Both the position numbers and the translations under genes were made by a program. Below are positions 7,548-13,395 of a DNA stretch of 20,356 nt, piece by piece (the first letter of the stretch is position 1; each line of letters opens with the position of its first letter). A model generated the notes under the pieces. The model saw nothing but the letters and a program-made list of their open reading frames with translations. It searched no databases and was not told the DNA's origin. The DNA comes from an uncultured Eubacteriales bacterium. GTDB taxonomy: Bacteria; Bacillota; Clostridia; Christensenellales; UBA1242. Where the stretch lies: NCBI GenBank assembly GCA_900556185.1, contig USNN01000009.1, forward strand, positions 1 through 20,356, read 5' to 3'.

Positions 7548-8291
7548 ATGTTTAGAGCAAAAACAGAAAAAGAAATTGAGATAATGAGAGCGTCTGGAAA
7601 GATATTAAAAGACACTCTAGAACTTATCGGACAGAATATAAAACCTGGAATTTCAACATACGACCTTGACAAAATTGCTTTTGATTATATAATATCTTGC
7701 GGGGCTAAACCATCTTGTTTACATTATCAAGGCTTTCCAGCGAGCATCTGCACATCGGTTGATGATGTGGTTGTTCATGGAATACCTCGCAAGACCCAAA
7801 TTTTAAAGGAAGGTCAGATAATAGGTATTGATATCTGTGTAACCTATCGTGGGTTTGTCACAGATGCGGCTAGAACCTTTGCTGTAGGAAAAATTTCTGC
7901 TGAGAAACAAAAATTAATTGATGTTACTCGTGAAAGTTTTTTTGAAGGCATATCTGGATTAAAAGCAGGCTCAAGGGTTGGTGATATTGGAGCAAGAGTT
8001 CAAAACTATGCCGAAAAACACGGAATGAGTGTTGTTCGTGATTTAGTTGGTCACGGCGTTGGTAGGGGCCTACATGAAGAACCAAGTATTCCAAACTATG
8101 GAACTGCTGGAACTGGGCCAAAACTAATTGCTGGGCAAACAATTGCCGTAGAGCCAATGTTAAACCTTGGAGATTATGATGTTGTATTTGACGGAATGTG
8201 GGACGTAAGGACCGCAGATGGGAAACCGTCAGCCCATTACGAAAATACAATACTAATTACAGACCAAGGCGTTGAAATTTTGACCATATAA
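7548..8291 (+). CDS. map: Methionine aminopeptidase, type I
   Basis: Map removes the initiator methionine from nascent proteins. The five metal ligands of the pita-bread fold are all present: D95, D106, H169, E202 and E232, in the contexts IGIDICV, VTDAARTF, GHGVGRGLHEEP, IAVEPML and HYENTI. H77 and H176, which contact substrate, are also present. The 247 residues fit type Ia without the extra zinc-finger or SH3-linker N-terminus. It starts four bases after adk and lacks a clear GGAGG-type site, only a weak purine run (AAAGAG), so expression may depend on coupling to adk. Confidence 0.97.
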   Translation: MFRAKTEKEIEIMRASGKILKDTLELIGQNIKPGISTYDLDKIAFDYIISCGAKPSCLHYQGFPASICTSVDDVVVHGIPRKTQILKEGQIIGIDICVTYRGFVTDAARTFAVGKISAEKQKLIDVTRESFFEGISGLKAGSRVGDIGARVQNYAEKHGMSVVRDLVGHGVGRGLHEEPSIPNYGTAGTGPKLIAGQTIAVEPMLNLGDYDVVFDGMWDVRTADGKPSAHYENTILITDQGVEILTI

Positions 8292-8308
8292 TATTAGGAG
8301 GATAACAG

Positions 8309-8527
8309 ATGTCTAGTGGCGATGTTATTGAAACCGAGGGAGTAGTTGTTGAGGCTCTTCCTGGGGCACAATTTAAAGTAAGACTAATAAATGGACACAT
8401 TATTACCGCATATCTATCAGGTAAGTTGTGGAAAAACCTTATTCGTGTATACGAAGGGGACACAGTCAAACTAGAAATGAGCCCTTATGACTTAACAAAA
8501 GGCAGAATTGTTTGGAGACAAAAATAA
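8309..8527 (+). CDS. infA: Translation initiation factor IF-1
   Basis: IF-1 occupies the 30S A site during initiation. The 72-residue OB-fold protein shows GDVIETEGVVVEALPGAQFK, LINGHIITAYLSGKLWKNLI, RVYEGDTVKLEMSPYDLTKG and RIVWRQK, matching IF-1 along its whole length. AGGAGG at 8296-8301 is the ribosome binding site. The KOW-domain (L14e-like) gene that often sits between map and infA in Firmicutes is absent: the gap is only 17 bases. Confidence 0.97.
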   Translation: MSSGDVIETEGVVVEALPGAQFKVRLINGHIITAYLSGKLWKNLIRVYEGDTVKLEMSPYDLTKGRIVWRQK

Positions 8528-8546
8528 ACTTAAGGAGAATACAATA

Positions 8547-8663
8547 ATGAAAGTTAGACCAAGTGTTAAACCAATTTGTGATAAATGTAAGGTTATTAAG
8601 AGAAATGGAAAACTTAGAGTAATTTGCTCTAAGAGTCCAAAGCACAAACAAGTTCAAGGTTAA
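8547..8663 (+). CDS. rpmJ: 50S ribosomal protein L36, zinc-binding type
   Basis: This is a 38-residue gene between infA and rpsM. The translation starts MKVRPSVKPICDKCKVIKRN and ends VICSKSPKHKQVQG, unmistakably L36. The zinc ligands C11, C14, C27 and H33 are all present, so this is the C+ form. The C27-to-H33 spacing is that of the 38-residue variant, also seen in E. coli, rather than the 37-residue Gram-positive form. AAGGAGAA precedes the ATG. L36 is the smallest large-subunit protein and binds 23S rRNA below the factor-binding stalk base. Confidence 0.97.
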   Translation: MKVRPSVKPICDKCKVIKRNGKLRVICSKSPKHKQVQG

Positions 8664-8701
8664 TTTTAATTTAATTTTTAAAAACATAATGGAGGAATGG
8701 T

Positions 8702-9073
8702 ATGGCACGTATTGCAGGTGTTGATTTACCTAATGAGAAAAGAGTAGAAATAGGTTTAACCTATATTTACGGTGTTGGCAGAGTTACTGCTAACAAGATT
8801 TTGGCTGAAACAAAAATAAACCCTGACACAAGAGTTAAGGATTTAACTGAAGCCGAAGTCAACAAAATTAGAGATTACATTGAAAAGAATGTAGTTGTAG
8901 AAGGCGACTTAAAAAGAGACGTTGCTATGAGCATCAAGTCTTTAATGGAAGTTAACTGCTACAGAGGTGTAAGACATAGAAAAGGACTACCAGTTCGTGG
9001 TCAAAAGACCAGCAGTAATGCAAGAACTTGCAAAGGTCCAAGAAATAGTTCTATAAAGAAGAAAGGAAAATAA
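8702..9073 (+). CDS. rpsM: 30S ribosomal protein S13
   Basis: S13 sits at the top of the 30S head, bridging to the 50S and touching P-site tRNA through its C-terminal tail. Motifs are ARIAGVDLPNEKRVEIGLTY, IYGVGRVTANKIL, CYRGVRHRKGLPVRGQKTSS, NARTCKGP and the basic tail NSSIKKKGK. The 123 residues are normal. A 38-base gap separates it from rpmJ; it is A/T-rich without a visible promoter or hairpin, and TGGAGGAATGG gives the ribosome binding site. Confidence 0.98.
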   Translation: MARIAGVDLPNEKRVEIGLTYIYGVGRVTANKILAETKINPDTRVKDLTEAEVNKIRDYIEKNVVVEGDLKRDVAMSIKSLMEVNCYRGVRHRKGLPVRGQKTSSNARTCKGPRNSSIKKKGK

Positions 9074-9086
9074 GGAGAAATAAACA

Positions 9087-9479
9087 ATGGCAGTTCAAAA
9101 AAGAACAACAAAGAAAAGAAAAATTACTACCAATGTTGATAAGGGTGTAGTTCATATTCACGCATCTTTCAATAACACATTGGTTACCATTTCTGATGTT
9201 GCCGGTAATGTTTTAGCATGGAGTTCTGCAGGTAGTCTTGGCTACAAAGGAAACAAAAAAAGCACTCCTTTCGCAGCAAGTCAAGCAGCCGAAACAGCAG
9301 CTAACGCAGCAAAAGAATATGGATTAAAGAGTGTTGAAGTTTTGGTTAAAGGACCAGGTAATGGTAGAGAAGCTGCAATTAGAGCATTAGCTAATTGCGA
9401 CCTTGAAGTTACAATGATTAGAGATGTGTCTCCTATCCCACACAACGGATGTAGACCACCTAAAGTAAGAAGAATGTAG
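9087..9479 (+). CDS. rpsK: 30S ribosomal protein S11
   Basis: S11 lies on the platform near the Shine-Dalgarno helix and E site. Visible are the basic N-terminus (KRTTKKRKITTNVDKGVVHI), HASFNNTLVTISDVAGNVLA, WSSAGSLGYKGNKKSTPFAA, VLVKGPGNGREAAIRAL and the C-terminal DVSPIPHNGCRPPKVRRM. The 130 residues are typical. It is preceded by AAGGAGAA and ends in TAG. Confidence 0.98.
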   Translation: MAVQKRTTKKRKITTNVDKGVVHIHASFNNTLVTISDVAGNVLAWSSAGSLGYKGNKKSTPFAASQAAETAANAAKEYGLKSVEVLVKGPGNGREAAIRALANCDLEVTMIRDVSPIPHNGCRPPKVRRM

Positions 9480-9488
9480 GAGGAAATT

Positions 9489-10109
9489 ATGGCAAAGTAT
9501 ACTGAAGCAGATTGCAGATTATGTAGACGAGAAGGCACTAAGCTATTTTTAAAGGGCGAAAGATGTCTTTCTAAAAAATGTGCAATGGAAAAAAGACCAG
9601 TAGTTCCTGGCCAACATGGTCAAGGTCGTAAAAAAGTTACCGAATATGGCAAACAATTACGTGAAAAACAAAAAGTTAAAAGAGCTTATGGTCTATTAGA
9701 AAAGCAAATGCACGCTTATTATGAAGAAGCTGAAAGACTTAACGGTGTTACTGGTGAAACCATGTTATCTTTAATCGAAAGAAGACTAGATAACGTTGTT
9801 TACAGAATGGGCATCGGTGCAAGTCGTGCTGAAGCAAGACAAATCGTTAACCATGGTCACATTTGTGTAAATGGCAAAAGAGTTAATATCCCATCTTACC
9901 AAGTTAAGGCTGGCGACGTTATTTCTATAAAGGAAAACAAGAGAAACATCGAAATGTTTAAATCACTTAAGGATGTTAAGGTTGTTCTTCCTAAATGGTT
10001 AGAATTTGACGCTAACAAACTTGAAGGTAAAGTATTAGATTTACCAAAACGTGATGATATTGACTTTGCAATAGAAGAACACTTGATTGTCGAGTTATAT
10101 TCAAGATAA
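9489..10109 (+). CDS. rpsD: 30S ribosomal protein S4, zinc-binding type
   Basis: S4 nucleates assembly of the 16S 5' domain and lines the mRNA entry site. The N-terminal zinc site is intact (C9-x2-C12-x13-C26-x4-C31), making it a C+ S4. The S4 RNA-binding domain appears as ERRLDNVVYRMGIGASRAEA, then RQIVNHGHICVNGKRVNIPS and YQVKAGDVISI. The 206 residues are standard. Its location between rpsK and rpoA is the clostridial arrangement; in B. subtilis rpsD is elsewhere. Tandem TAA TAA stops end it, 15 bases before rpoA. Confidence 0.98.
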   Translation: MAKYTEADCRLCRREGTKLFLKGERCLSKKCAMEKRPVVPGQHGQGRKKVTEYGKQLREKQKVKRAYGLLEKQMHAYYEEAERLNGVTGETMLSLIERRLDNVVYRMGIGASRAEARQIVNHGHICVNGKRVNIPSYQVKAGDVISIKENKRNIEMFKSLKDVKVVLPKWLEFDANKLEGKVLDLPKRDDIDFAIEEHLIVELYSR

Positions 10110-10124
10110 TAAGGGAGGAATAAT

Positions 10125-11078
10125 ATGATAGAAATTGAAAGACCTAAAATTGTCTGCGAAGAAGATGACAACGGTGCATATGCTAAGTTTACAGTAGAAC
10201 CACTAGAAAAGGGTTTTGGTGTAACTTTGGGTAACGCACTACGAAGAACATTACTTGCTGCATTACCAGGTGCTGCAGTTGTTGCTATCAAAATCGATGG
10301 CGTTGCACACGAATTTACAACCATGAAGGGTGTAAGAGAAGATGTAACAGAAATTGTTCTAAATATGAAGGGTTTGGCTGTTAAAACAGCATCTACAGAC
10401 CCAGGCTTTCAAAAGGTATTACACCTATCTCACAAGGGAGCTGGTGTAGTTACCGCAGGTATGATTACTCCAGATGACCAAGTAGAAGTTCTTAACCCAG
10501 AAATGTACATCTGCACTCTTGAAGATGATGCAAATTTGGAAATGGATATTTTCATAGGTCGTGGCAGGGGCTACGTTTTGGCTGAAAAGAACAAAAACGA
10601 AAATTTCCCTGTTGGGACTATTGTAATGGATTCTAACTTCACTCCATTAAGAAAAGTTAATTTTGAAGTTGCTAGCACTCGTGTCGGTCAAAGCATAGAC
10701 TTTGATAAACTTGTGTTAGAAGTTACTACAAACGGCTCAATGTCTGCTAAAGAAATTTTGAGTCTTGCAGCTAAGCTTGTTAATGACCATTTAAGTCTAT
10801 TTATTGAATTAGTTGAAAATATGGCTAATCAAACCTTGCTTGTATCTAGCAAAGAAGATAAACAAATCAAATTACTAGAAATGAGCATAGAAGATATGGA
10901 CCTATCTGTAAGGTCATATAACTGCTTAAAAAGAGCGAACATTAACACTGTTGAAGACTTGACAAAGAAGTCTGAAGAAGATATGTTAAAGGTTAAAAAC
11001 TTAGGCAGAAAGTCTCTTGATGAAGTTATCAACAAATTGACTGGTTATGGTTTAAGTTTGAGAAAACAAGAGGATTAA
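10125..11078 (+). CDS. rpoA: DNA-directed RNA polymerase subunit alpha
   Basis: The alpha subunit dimerises to start RNA polymerase assembly and contacts promoter UP elements and activators. The N-terminal domain (about 1-235) shows EPLEKGFGVTLGNALRRTLL, IDGVAHEFTTMKGVREDVTE, GRGRGYVLAEKNK and FTPLRKVNFEVASTRVGQ. The C-terminal helix-hairpin-helix domain (about 250-313) shows EDMDLSVRSYNCLKRANINT, KVKNLGRKSLDEV and LGLSLR-like YGLSLRKQED. The 317 residues are complete. GGGAGGAA precedes the start. Confidence 0.98.
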   Translation: MIEIERPKIVCEEDDNGAYAKFTVEPLEKGFGVTLGNALRRTLLAALPGAAVVAIKIDGVAHEFTTMKGVREDVTEIVLNMKGLAVKTASTDPGFQKVLHLSHKGAGVVTAGMITPDDQVEVLNPEMYICTLEDDANLEMDIFIGRGRGYVLAEKNKNENFPVGTIVMDSNFTPLRKVNFEVASTRVGQSIDFDKLVLEVTTNGSMSAKEILSLAAKLVNDHLSLFIELVENMANQTLLVSSKEDKQIKLLEMSIEDMDLSVRSYNCLKRANINTVEDLTKKSEEDMLKVKNLGRKSLDEVINKLTGYGLSLRKQED

Positions 11079-11090
11079 GGAGAAAAGGAA

Positions 11091-11600
11091 ATGGAAACAA
11101 GAAAGTTAAGTTTGCCAACAGACCAAAGAAATCCAATGCTTAGAGGTTTGGTAACCGACCTTCTATGGCACGGCAGAATTGAGACCACATTGGCACAAGC
11201 CAAAGCCGTTTCAAGACTTGCTGATAAGTATATAACCATTGCTATAAATTCTTATGGTGACGTTGTTACCGAAGAAAAAACTGCTACAAATGAAAAGGGA
11301 AAAGAAGTGAAAACCACACTTGTTAAGGACGGTCCTAAAAAGTTAGTAGCAAGAAGAACCTTAATGGCAAAGTTATATGACAAAAAAGAAGAAAAGGGTC
11401 TTAAGGAAACAAAAAGTGCTTATAAAACAAGAACAGCTCAAATTCAACATCCTTTAATTGAAAGATTATTCGATGACCTTGCACCAAAATATGCAAAGAG
11501 AGCTGAAGAACTTGGCACAAAAGGTGGCTACACAAGAGTTCTTAAAGTTGCGCTAAGACGAGGCGACAACGCTCAAAAAGCCATTGTTGAATTGGTTTAA
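11091..11600 (+). CDS. rplQ: 50S ribosomal protein L17 with internal insertions
   Basis: L17 is a large-subunit protein near the exit-tunnel rim. The N-terminal region (RKLSLPTDQRNPMLRGLVTD, ETTLAQAKAVSRLADKYITI) and C-terminal region (GGYTRVLKVALRRGDNAQKA, IVELV) are typical. The total of 169 residues is well above the usual 115-130. The extra length falls in two charged segments, roughly residues 56-84 and 96-121. It is the last gene of the ribosomal operon, ends in TAA TAA, and is followed 30 bases later by a strong terminator. Confidence 0.96.
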   Translation: METRKLSLPTDQRNPMLRGLVTDLLWHGRIETTLAQAKAVSRLADKYITIAINSYGDVVTEEKTATNEKGKEVKTTLVKDGPKKLVARRTLMAKLYDKKEEKGLKETKSAYKTRTAQIQHPLIERLFDDLAPKYAKRAEELGTKGGYTRVLKVALRRGDNAQKAIVELV

Positions 11601-11629
11601 TAAGGTTTAACATTCATTTTAATATATAT

Positions 11630-11655
11630 AAAAGCAGAGATTTTCTCTGCTTTTT
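11630..11655 (+). terminator. Rho-independent terminator of the ribosomal operon
   Basis: A perfect 10-11 bp stem (AAAAGCAGAGA paired with TCTCTGCTTTT) closes a three-base T loop and runs into a T-rich tract. It lies 30 bases after the rplQ stop and is the first strong hairpin in the window after more than 11 kb of packed genes. Confidence 0.92.
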
Positions 11656-11711
11656 GTGTTTTTGTGGGGCTATTACTGGTTTATCTGAGTAAATAACTCA
11701 CCAAAAACACA
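11655..11711. other. Imperfect long inverted repeat / possible RNA structure
   Basis: TGTGTTTTTG at 11655-11664 pairs with CAAAAACACA at 11702-11711 as a 10 bp stem. It encloses a second small hairpin, TGAGT-AAATA-ACTCA at 11686-11700. The element lies directly after the operon terminator and before the next promoters. It could be a second-chance terminator, a small structured RNA, or an insertion remnant. No open reading frame or recognisable RNA family was seen in 11656-11787. Confidence 0.35.
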
Positions 11712-11787
11712 ATGTGGCGAAAAGGGTCAAATTTTAGCCTATTTTAACGTGCTGTGTTGAATTTTAAATTATATAAAAATTAGGGTC

Positions 11788-11816
11788 TAGACAAAACAAA
11801 AATAATGTGATATTAT
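11788..11816 (+). promoter_or_regulatory. Upstream promoter P1 of the HicB-like cassette
   Basis: A -35 box TAGACA (11788-11793), a 17-base spacer and a -10 box TATTAT (11811-11816) preceded by TG-N (extended -10) make a good sigma-A promoter. ATAAAAATT lies just upstream, a possible UP element. A transcript from P1 would start near 11823 and carry a ~70-base leader containing the palindrome at 11844-11870. Confidence 0.7.
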
Positions 11817-11837
11817 TAATTAAACATAAAAATTCAT

Positions 11838-11866
11838 TAGACAACCCTATTTTTTTATGCTAAAAT
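11838..11866 (+). promoter_or_regulatory. Downstream promoter P2 of the HicB-like cassette
   Basis: A second module has the same -35 (TAGACA, 11838-11843), 17-base spacer, TG-N extension and -10 TAAAAT (11861-11866). Both boxes lie exactly 50 bases downstream of those in P1. The predicted start near 11873 leaves a leader of ~22 bases. ATAAAAATT again precedes the -35 box. Confidence 0.78.
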
Positions 11867-11870
11867 AGGT
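11844..11870. promoter_or_regulatory. Palindrome overlapping P2 (operator or leader hairpin)
   Basis: ACCCTATTTT pairs with AAAATAGGT (one bulged C) around an eight-base loop. It covers the P2 spacer and -10 box, and lies inside the P1 leader. Related AAAA(T)TAGGG-like words occur at 11775-11786 and 11876-11886. The position suits a repressor site or, for P1 transcripts, an RNA hairpin. This is inferred from position and symmetry only. Confidence 0.45.
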
Positions 11871-11894
11871 GTAACAAAATTAGGGGAAAGTGTA

Positions 11895-12224
11895 ATGGAA
11901 ACTTATGTTTATCCAGCAGTGCTATATCAAGATAAGTCTGGCTCGCATTATTTATCTATACCAGACCTTGGCTTAATAGCAGTAGGGAATGATGAAAAAG
12001 AATGTTATATCAACGGCGAGAAGGCAATCAAAGAATATTTTGATTTGGCTTCTAGGTTTGATGCAATTATTCCAGAATCATCAGATTTCCAACAAATAGT
12101 AAATAAGTATCCTAAAAATAGGGTAGTTATGGTTAGTGCTAAAGTTAAGGTTAATAATCCAAAGTTGTCTAAAGAAGAACAAGACTACAAAAACTTTATG
12201 AAGATGTTCTTTGGAGAAAATTAG
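11895..12224 (+). CDS. HicB-like domain protein
   Basis: This 109-residue protein resembles the HicB antitoxin N-terminal fold. It begins ETYVYPAVLYQDKSGSHYLS and continues IPDLGLIAVGND, an alpha-helix (NGEKAIKEYFDLASRF) and an IPESSDF turn, the usual order of HicB domains. The C-terminal part (~residues 75-109) has VVMVSAKVKV, then a charged helix ending MKMFFGEN, with no visible ribbon-helix-helix or helix-turn-helix DNA-binding domain. No HicA toxin was recognised beside it. AGGGGAAAG is the ribosome binding site; the gene is first in a four-gene operon from P1/P2. HicB-like domain confidence is moderate and a toxin-antitoxin role is uncertain. The stop is TAG. Confidence 0.75.
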   Translation: METYVYPAVLYQDKSGSHYLSIPDLGLIAVGNDEKECYINGEKAIKEYFDLASRFDAIIPESSDFQQIVNKYPKNRVVMVSAKVKVNNPKLSKEEQDYKNFMKMFFGEN

Positions 12225-12234
12225 GGGGTAAATT

Positions 12235-12546
12235 ATGGAAAACAACAATAACTTGTGTGTGGGGCTAATGACTTTAGCGTTGGCTTCTGGGTTTAGAGGT
12301 TATGAAAAAGACGGCAAACATTGGCTTATGACAACCTACGAAGGAAAAACCTTTTTAACTGAATTAGATTTTTCTAAAAGTGATATTTTTAATGGAAGCG
12401 CAAGCAAAATATTGGAAATTATAGATAGTAGACTTGGAATTAAGCATGTAGAAAGTGATAACCTAGAAGTTAGATACAAAGCTCTTATTGATGCATTTGG
12501 CGATACAAACAATAAATTTTGGGATATAGCTAAAAAAAATCAATAA
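12235..12546 (+). CDS. Hypothetical protein, 103 residues
   Basis: I do not recognise a family. The protein starts with an Asn-rich MENNNN and a short hydrophobic stretch (LCVGLMTLALASGF) too short to be a convincing membrane span. This is followed by GYEKDGKHWLMTTYEGKTFL, then a helical, acidic C-terminal half (SASKILEIIDSRLGIKHVES, RYKALIDAFGDTNNKFW). It begins ten bases after the HicB-like gene, preceded by AGGGGG. It is co-directional and probably co-transcribed with its neighbours, and codon use looks like the rest of the window. A cytosolic small alpha/beta protein is the most that can be said. Confidence 0.7.
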   Translation: MENNNNLCVGLMTLALASGFRGYEKDGKHWLMTTYEGKTFLTELDFSKSDIFNGSASKILEIIDSRLGIKHVESDNLEVRYKALIDAFGDTNNKFWDIAKKNQ

Positions 12547-12569
12547 TTTCATAAAAGGGGGAAATTATT

Positions 12570-12725
12570 ATGGTAAAACTACCAGAAAGTTATTTAAACT
12601 ACATTGAAAAAAGCGGGGCTAAATCTTTAGAAAATTGCCCAAAGGAATACAAAGAGCAATTTGAAAAATTCTGCAAGGTTGCAAGAGAAAAAATTGCTGA
12701 AACCGATTTGGTAGAGGAAAGATAA
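12570..12725 (+). CDS. Small hypothetical protein, 51 residues
   Basis: A 51-codon gene lies between two larger genes of the cassette. It starts at an ATG preceded by AAAGGGGG (eight-base spacing) and ends TAA one base before the next ATG, so the pair is probably translationally coupled. The product is highly charged and predicted helical (LPESYLNYIEKSGAKSLENC, then PKEYKEQFEKFCKVAREKIA), with two cysteines and no membrane segment. I recognise no family. The tight spacing, good ribosome binding site and charged composition argue that it is real. Confidence 0.65.
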   Translation: MVKLPESYLNYIEKSGAKSLENCPKEYKEQFEKFCKVAREKIAETDLVEER

Positions 12726-12726
12726 T

Positions 12727-13269
12727 ATGAACAAGGCTGGCGGGTATTTGAGAGAACTTGCAGAAACGATTGGTTGGAAACTTGTTAACAACGATAAAGG
12801 TTTTTCTATTTATGAGTATGAAACAAAAGTAAATAAATACGAAAAAATTTCTAATATAATTCGTATTCTAGAAGAACCAGACGACCTAGAAATATATGAA
12901 ATTATGCTTTCACTTATAAAGGTGTTGCCTTATAAGTTGAAGCGGACAGTGAATAAATTAATTGGAAAATTTAAACTAGAAGATATTGGTGAATTAATCG
13001 AAGTCGCTTGTTATACGATAGAAGAATACAAAAAGACTACGGACTTTTATAAATTAAAGGAATATGGGCAACTTCTTGGCGTGAATATAGAAGAACTTGG
13101 ATATACTTTCGAGTATAAATTAAAGCACCGAAAAAGAGCCGAAATATTGTCTATAATAGAAAATAAATTGCCAATTGAAATCGCTCCAATATTAGGCAAA
13201 ATTAGAAAGTTAGATTATAAGATTGCATATATAAAAAATTCAAAACCAGAAAAAGACGATAACGAATAG
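12727..13269 (+). CDS. Hypothetical alpha-helical protein, 180 residues
   Basis: I do not recognise a family. The N-terminus (KAGGYLRELAETIGWKLVNN) loosely recalls the first helix-strand of HicA-like or other small RNA-binding folds, but the match is too weak to use. The rest is rich in Lys, Glu, Ile and Leu and looks entirely helical (ISNIIRILEEPDDLEIYEIM, LIEVACYTIEEYKKTTDFYK), ending in a charged tail. There is no signal peptide or clear membrane span. It begins one base after the 51-residue gene, with GAGGAAAG as the ribosome binding site inside that gene. It is last in the cassette, ends TAG and is followed by a terminator. Confidence 0.7.
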   Translation: MNKAGGYLRELAETIGWKLVNNDKGFSIYEYETKVNKYEKISNIIRILEEPDDLEIYEIMLSLIKVLPYKLKRTVNKLIGKFKLEDIGELIEVACYTIEEYKKTTDFYKLKEYGQLLGVNIEELGYTFEYKLKHRKRAEILSIIENKLPIEIAPILGKIRKLDYKIAYIKNSKPEKDDNE

Positions 13270-13291
13270 TTGCGTTGCTTTTTCGACCAAC

Positions 13292-13325
13292 AAAAAAGAG
13301 ATTACAAATAGTAATCTCTTTTTTT
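13292..13325. terminator. Bidirectional terminator between cassette and serS
   Basis: A run of A plus GAGATTAC pairs with GTAATCTC plus a run of T around an AAATA loop. There is a T tract on each strand, so it can end transcripts from both the upstream (+) cassette and the convergent (-) serS gene. Confidence 0.9.
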
Positions 13326-13347
13326 GTTTATGAAATCTACTTAAATA

Positions 13348-13372
13348 GTTAAACAAAACCGAAGTTTTTAAC
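13348..13372 (-). terminator. Possible first serS terminator with UUCG loop
   Basis: On the minus strand, AAAAC-TTCG-GTTTT forms a short hairpin with a C(UUCG)G tetraloop followed by TGTTT, about 25-45 bases after the serS stop. GTTA/TAAC can extend the stem around a small bulge. The stem has few G-C pairs, so it may be a weak terminator backed up by the hairpin at 13292-13325. Confidence 0.5.
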
Positions 13373-13395
13373 TAAGTTTCAATTTTTGTTAAAAA

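Noticed and set aside
9896..10324. Minus-strand open frame across the rpsD-rpoA junction (142 codons)
   Set aside because: It is a shadow of two well-supported genes, with no promoter, start site or family resemblance.
11601..11894. tRNA or CRISPR in the gap after rplQ
   Set aside because: No cloverleaf, TTCRA arm or spaced direct repeats were seen; the gap holds a terminator, an inverted repeat and promoters.
12727..12850. HicA-like toxin at the N-terminus of the 180-residue protein
   Set aside because: Only a vague helix-strand resemblance (LRELAETIGWKLV) exists; the conserved HicA histidine region (G-S-H-x-x-F/Y) is not seen.
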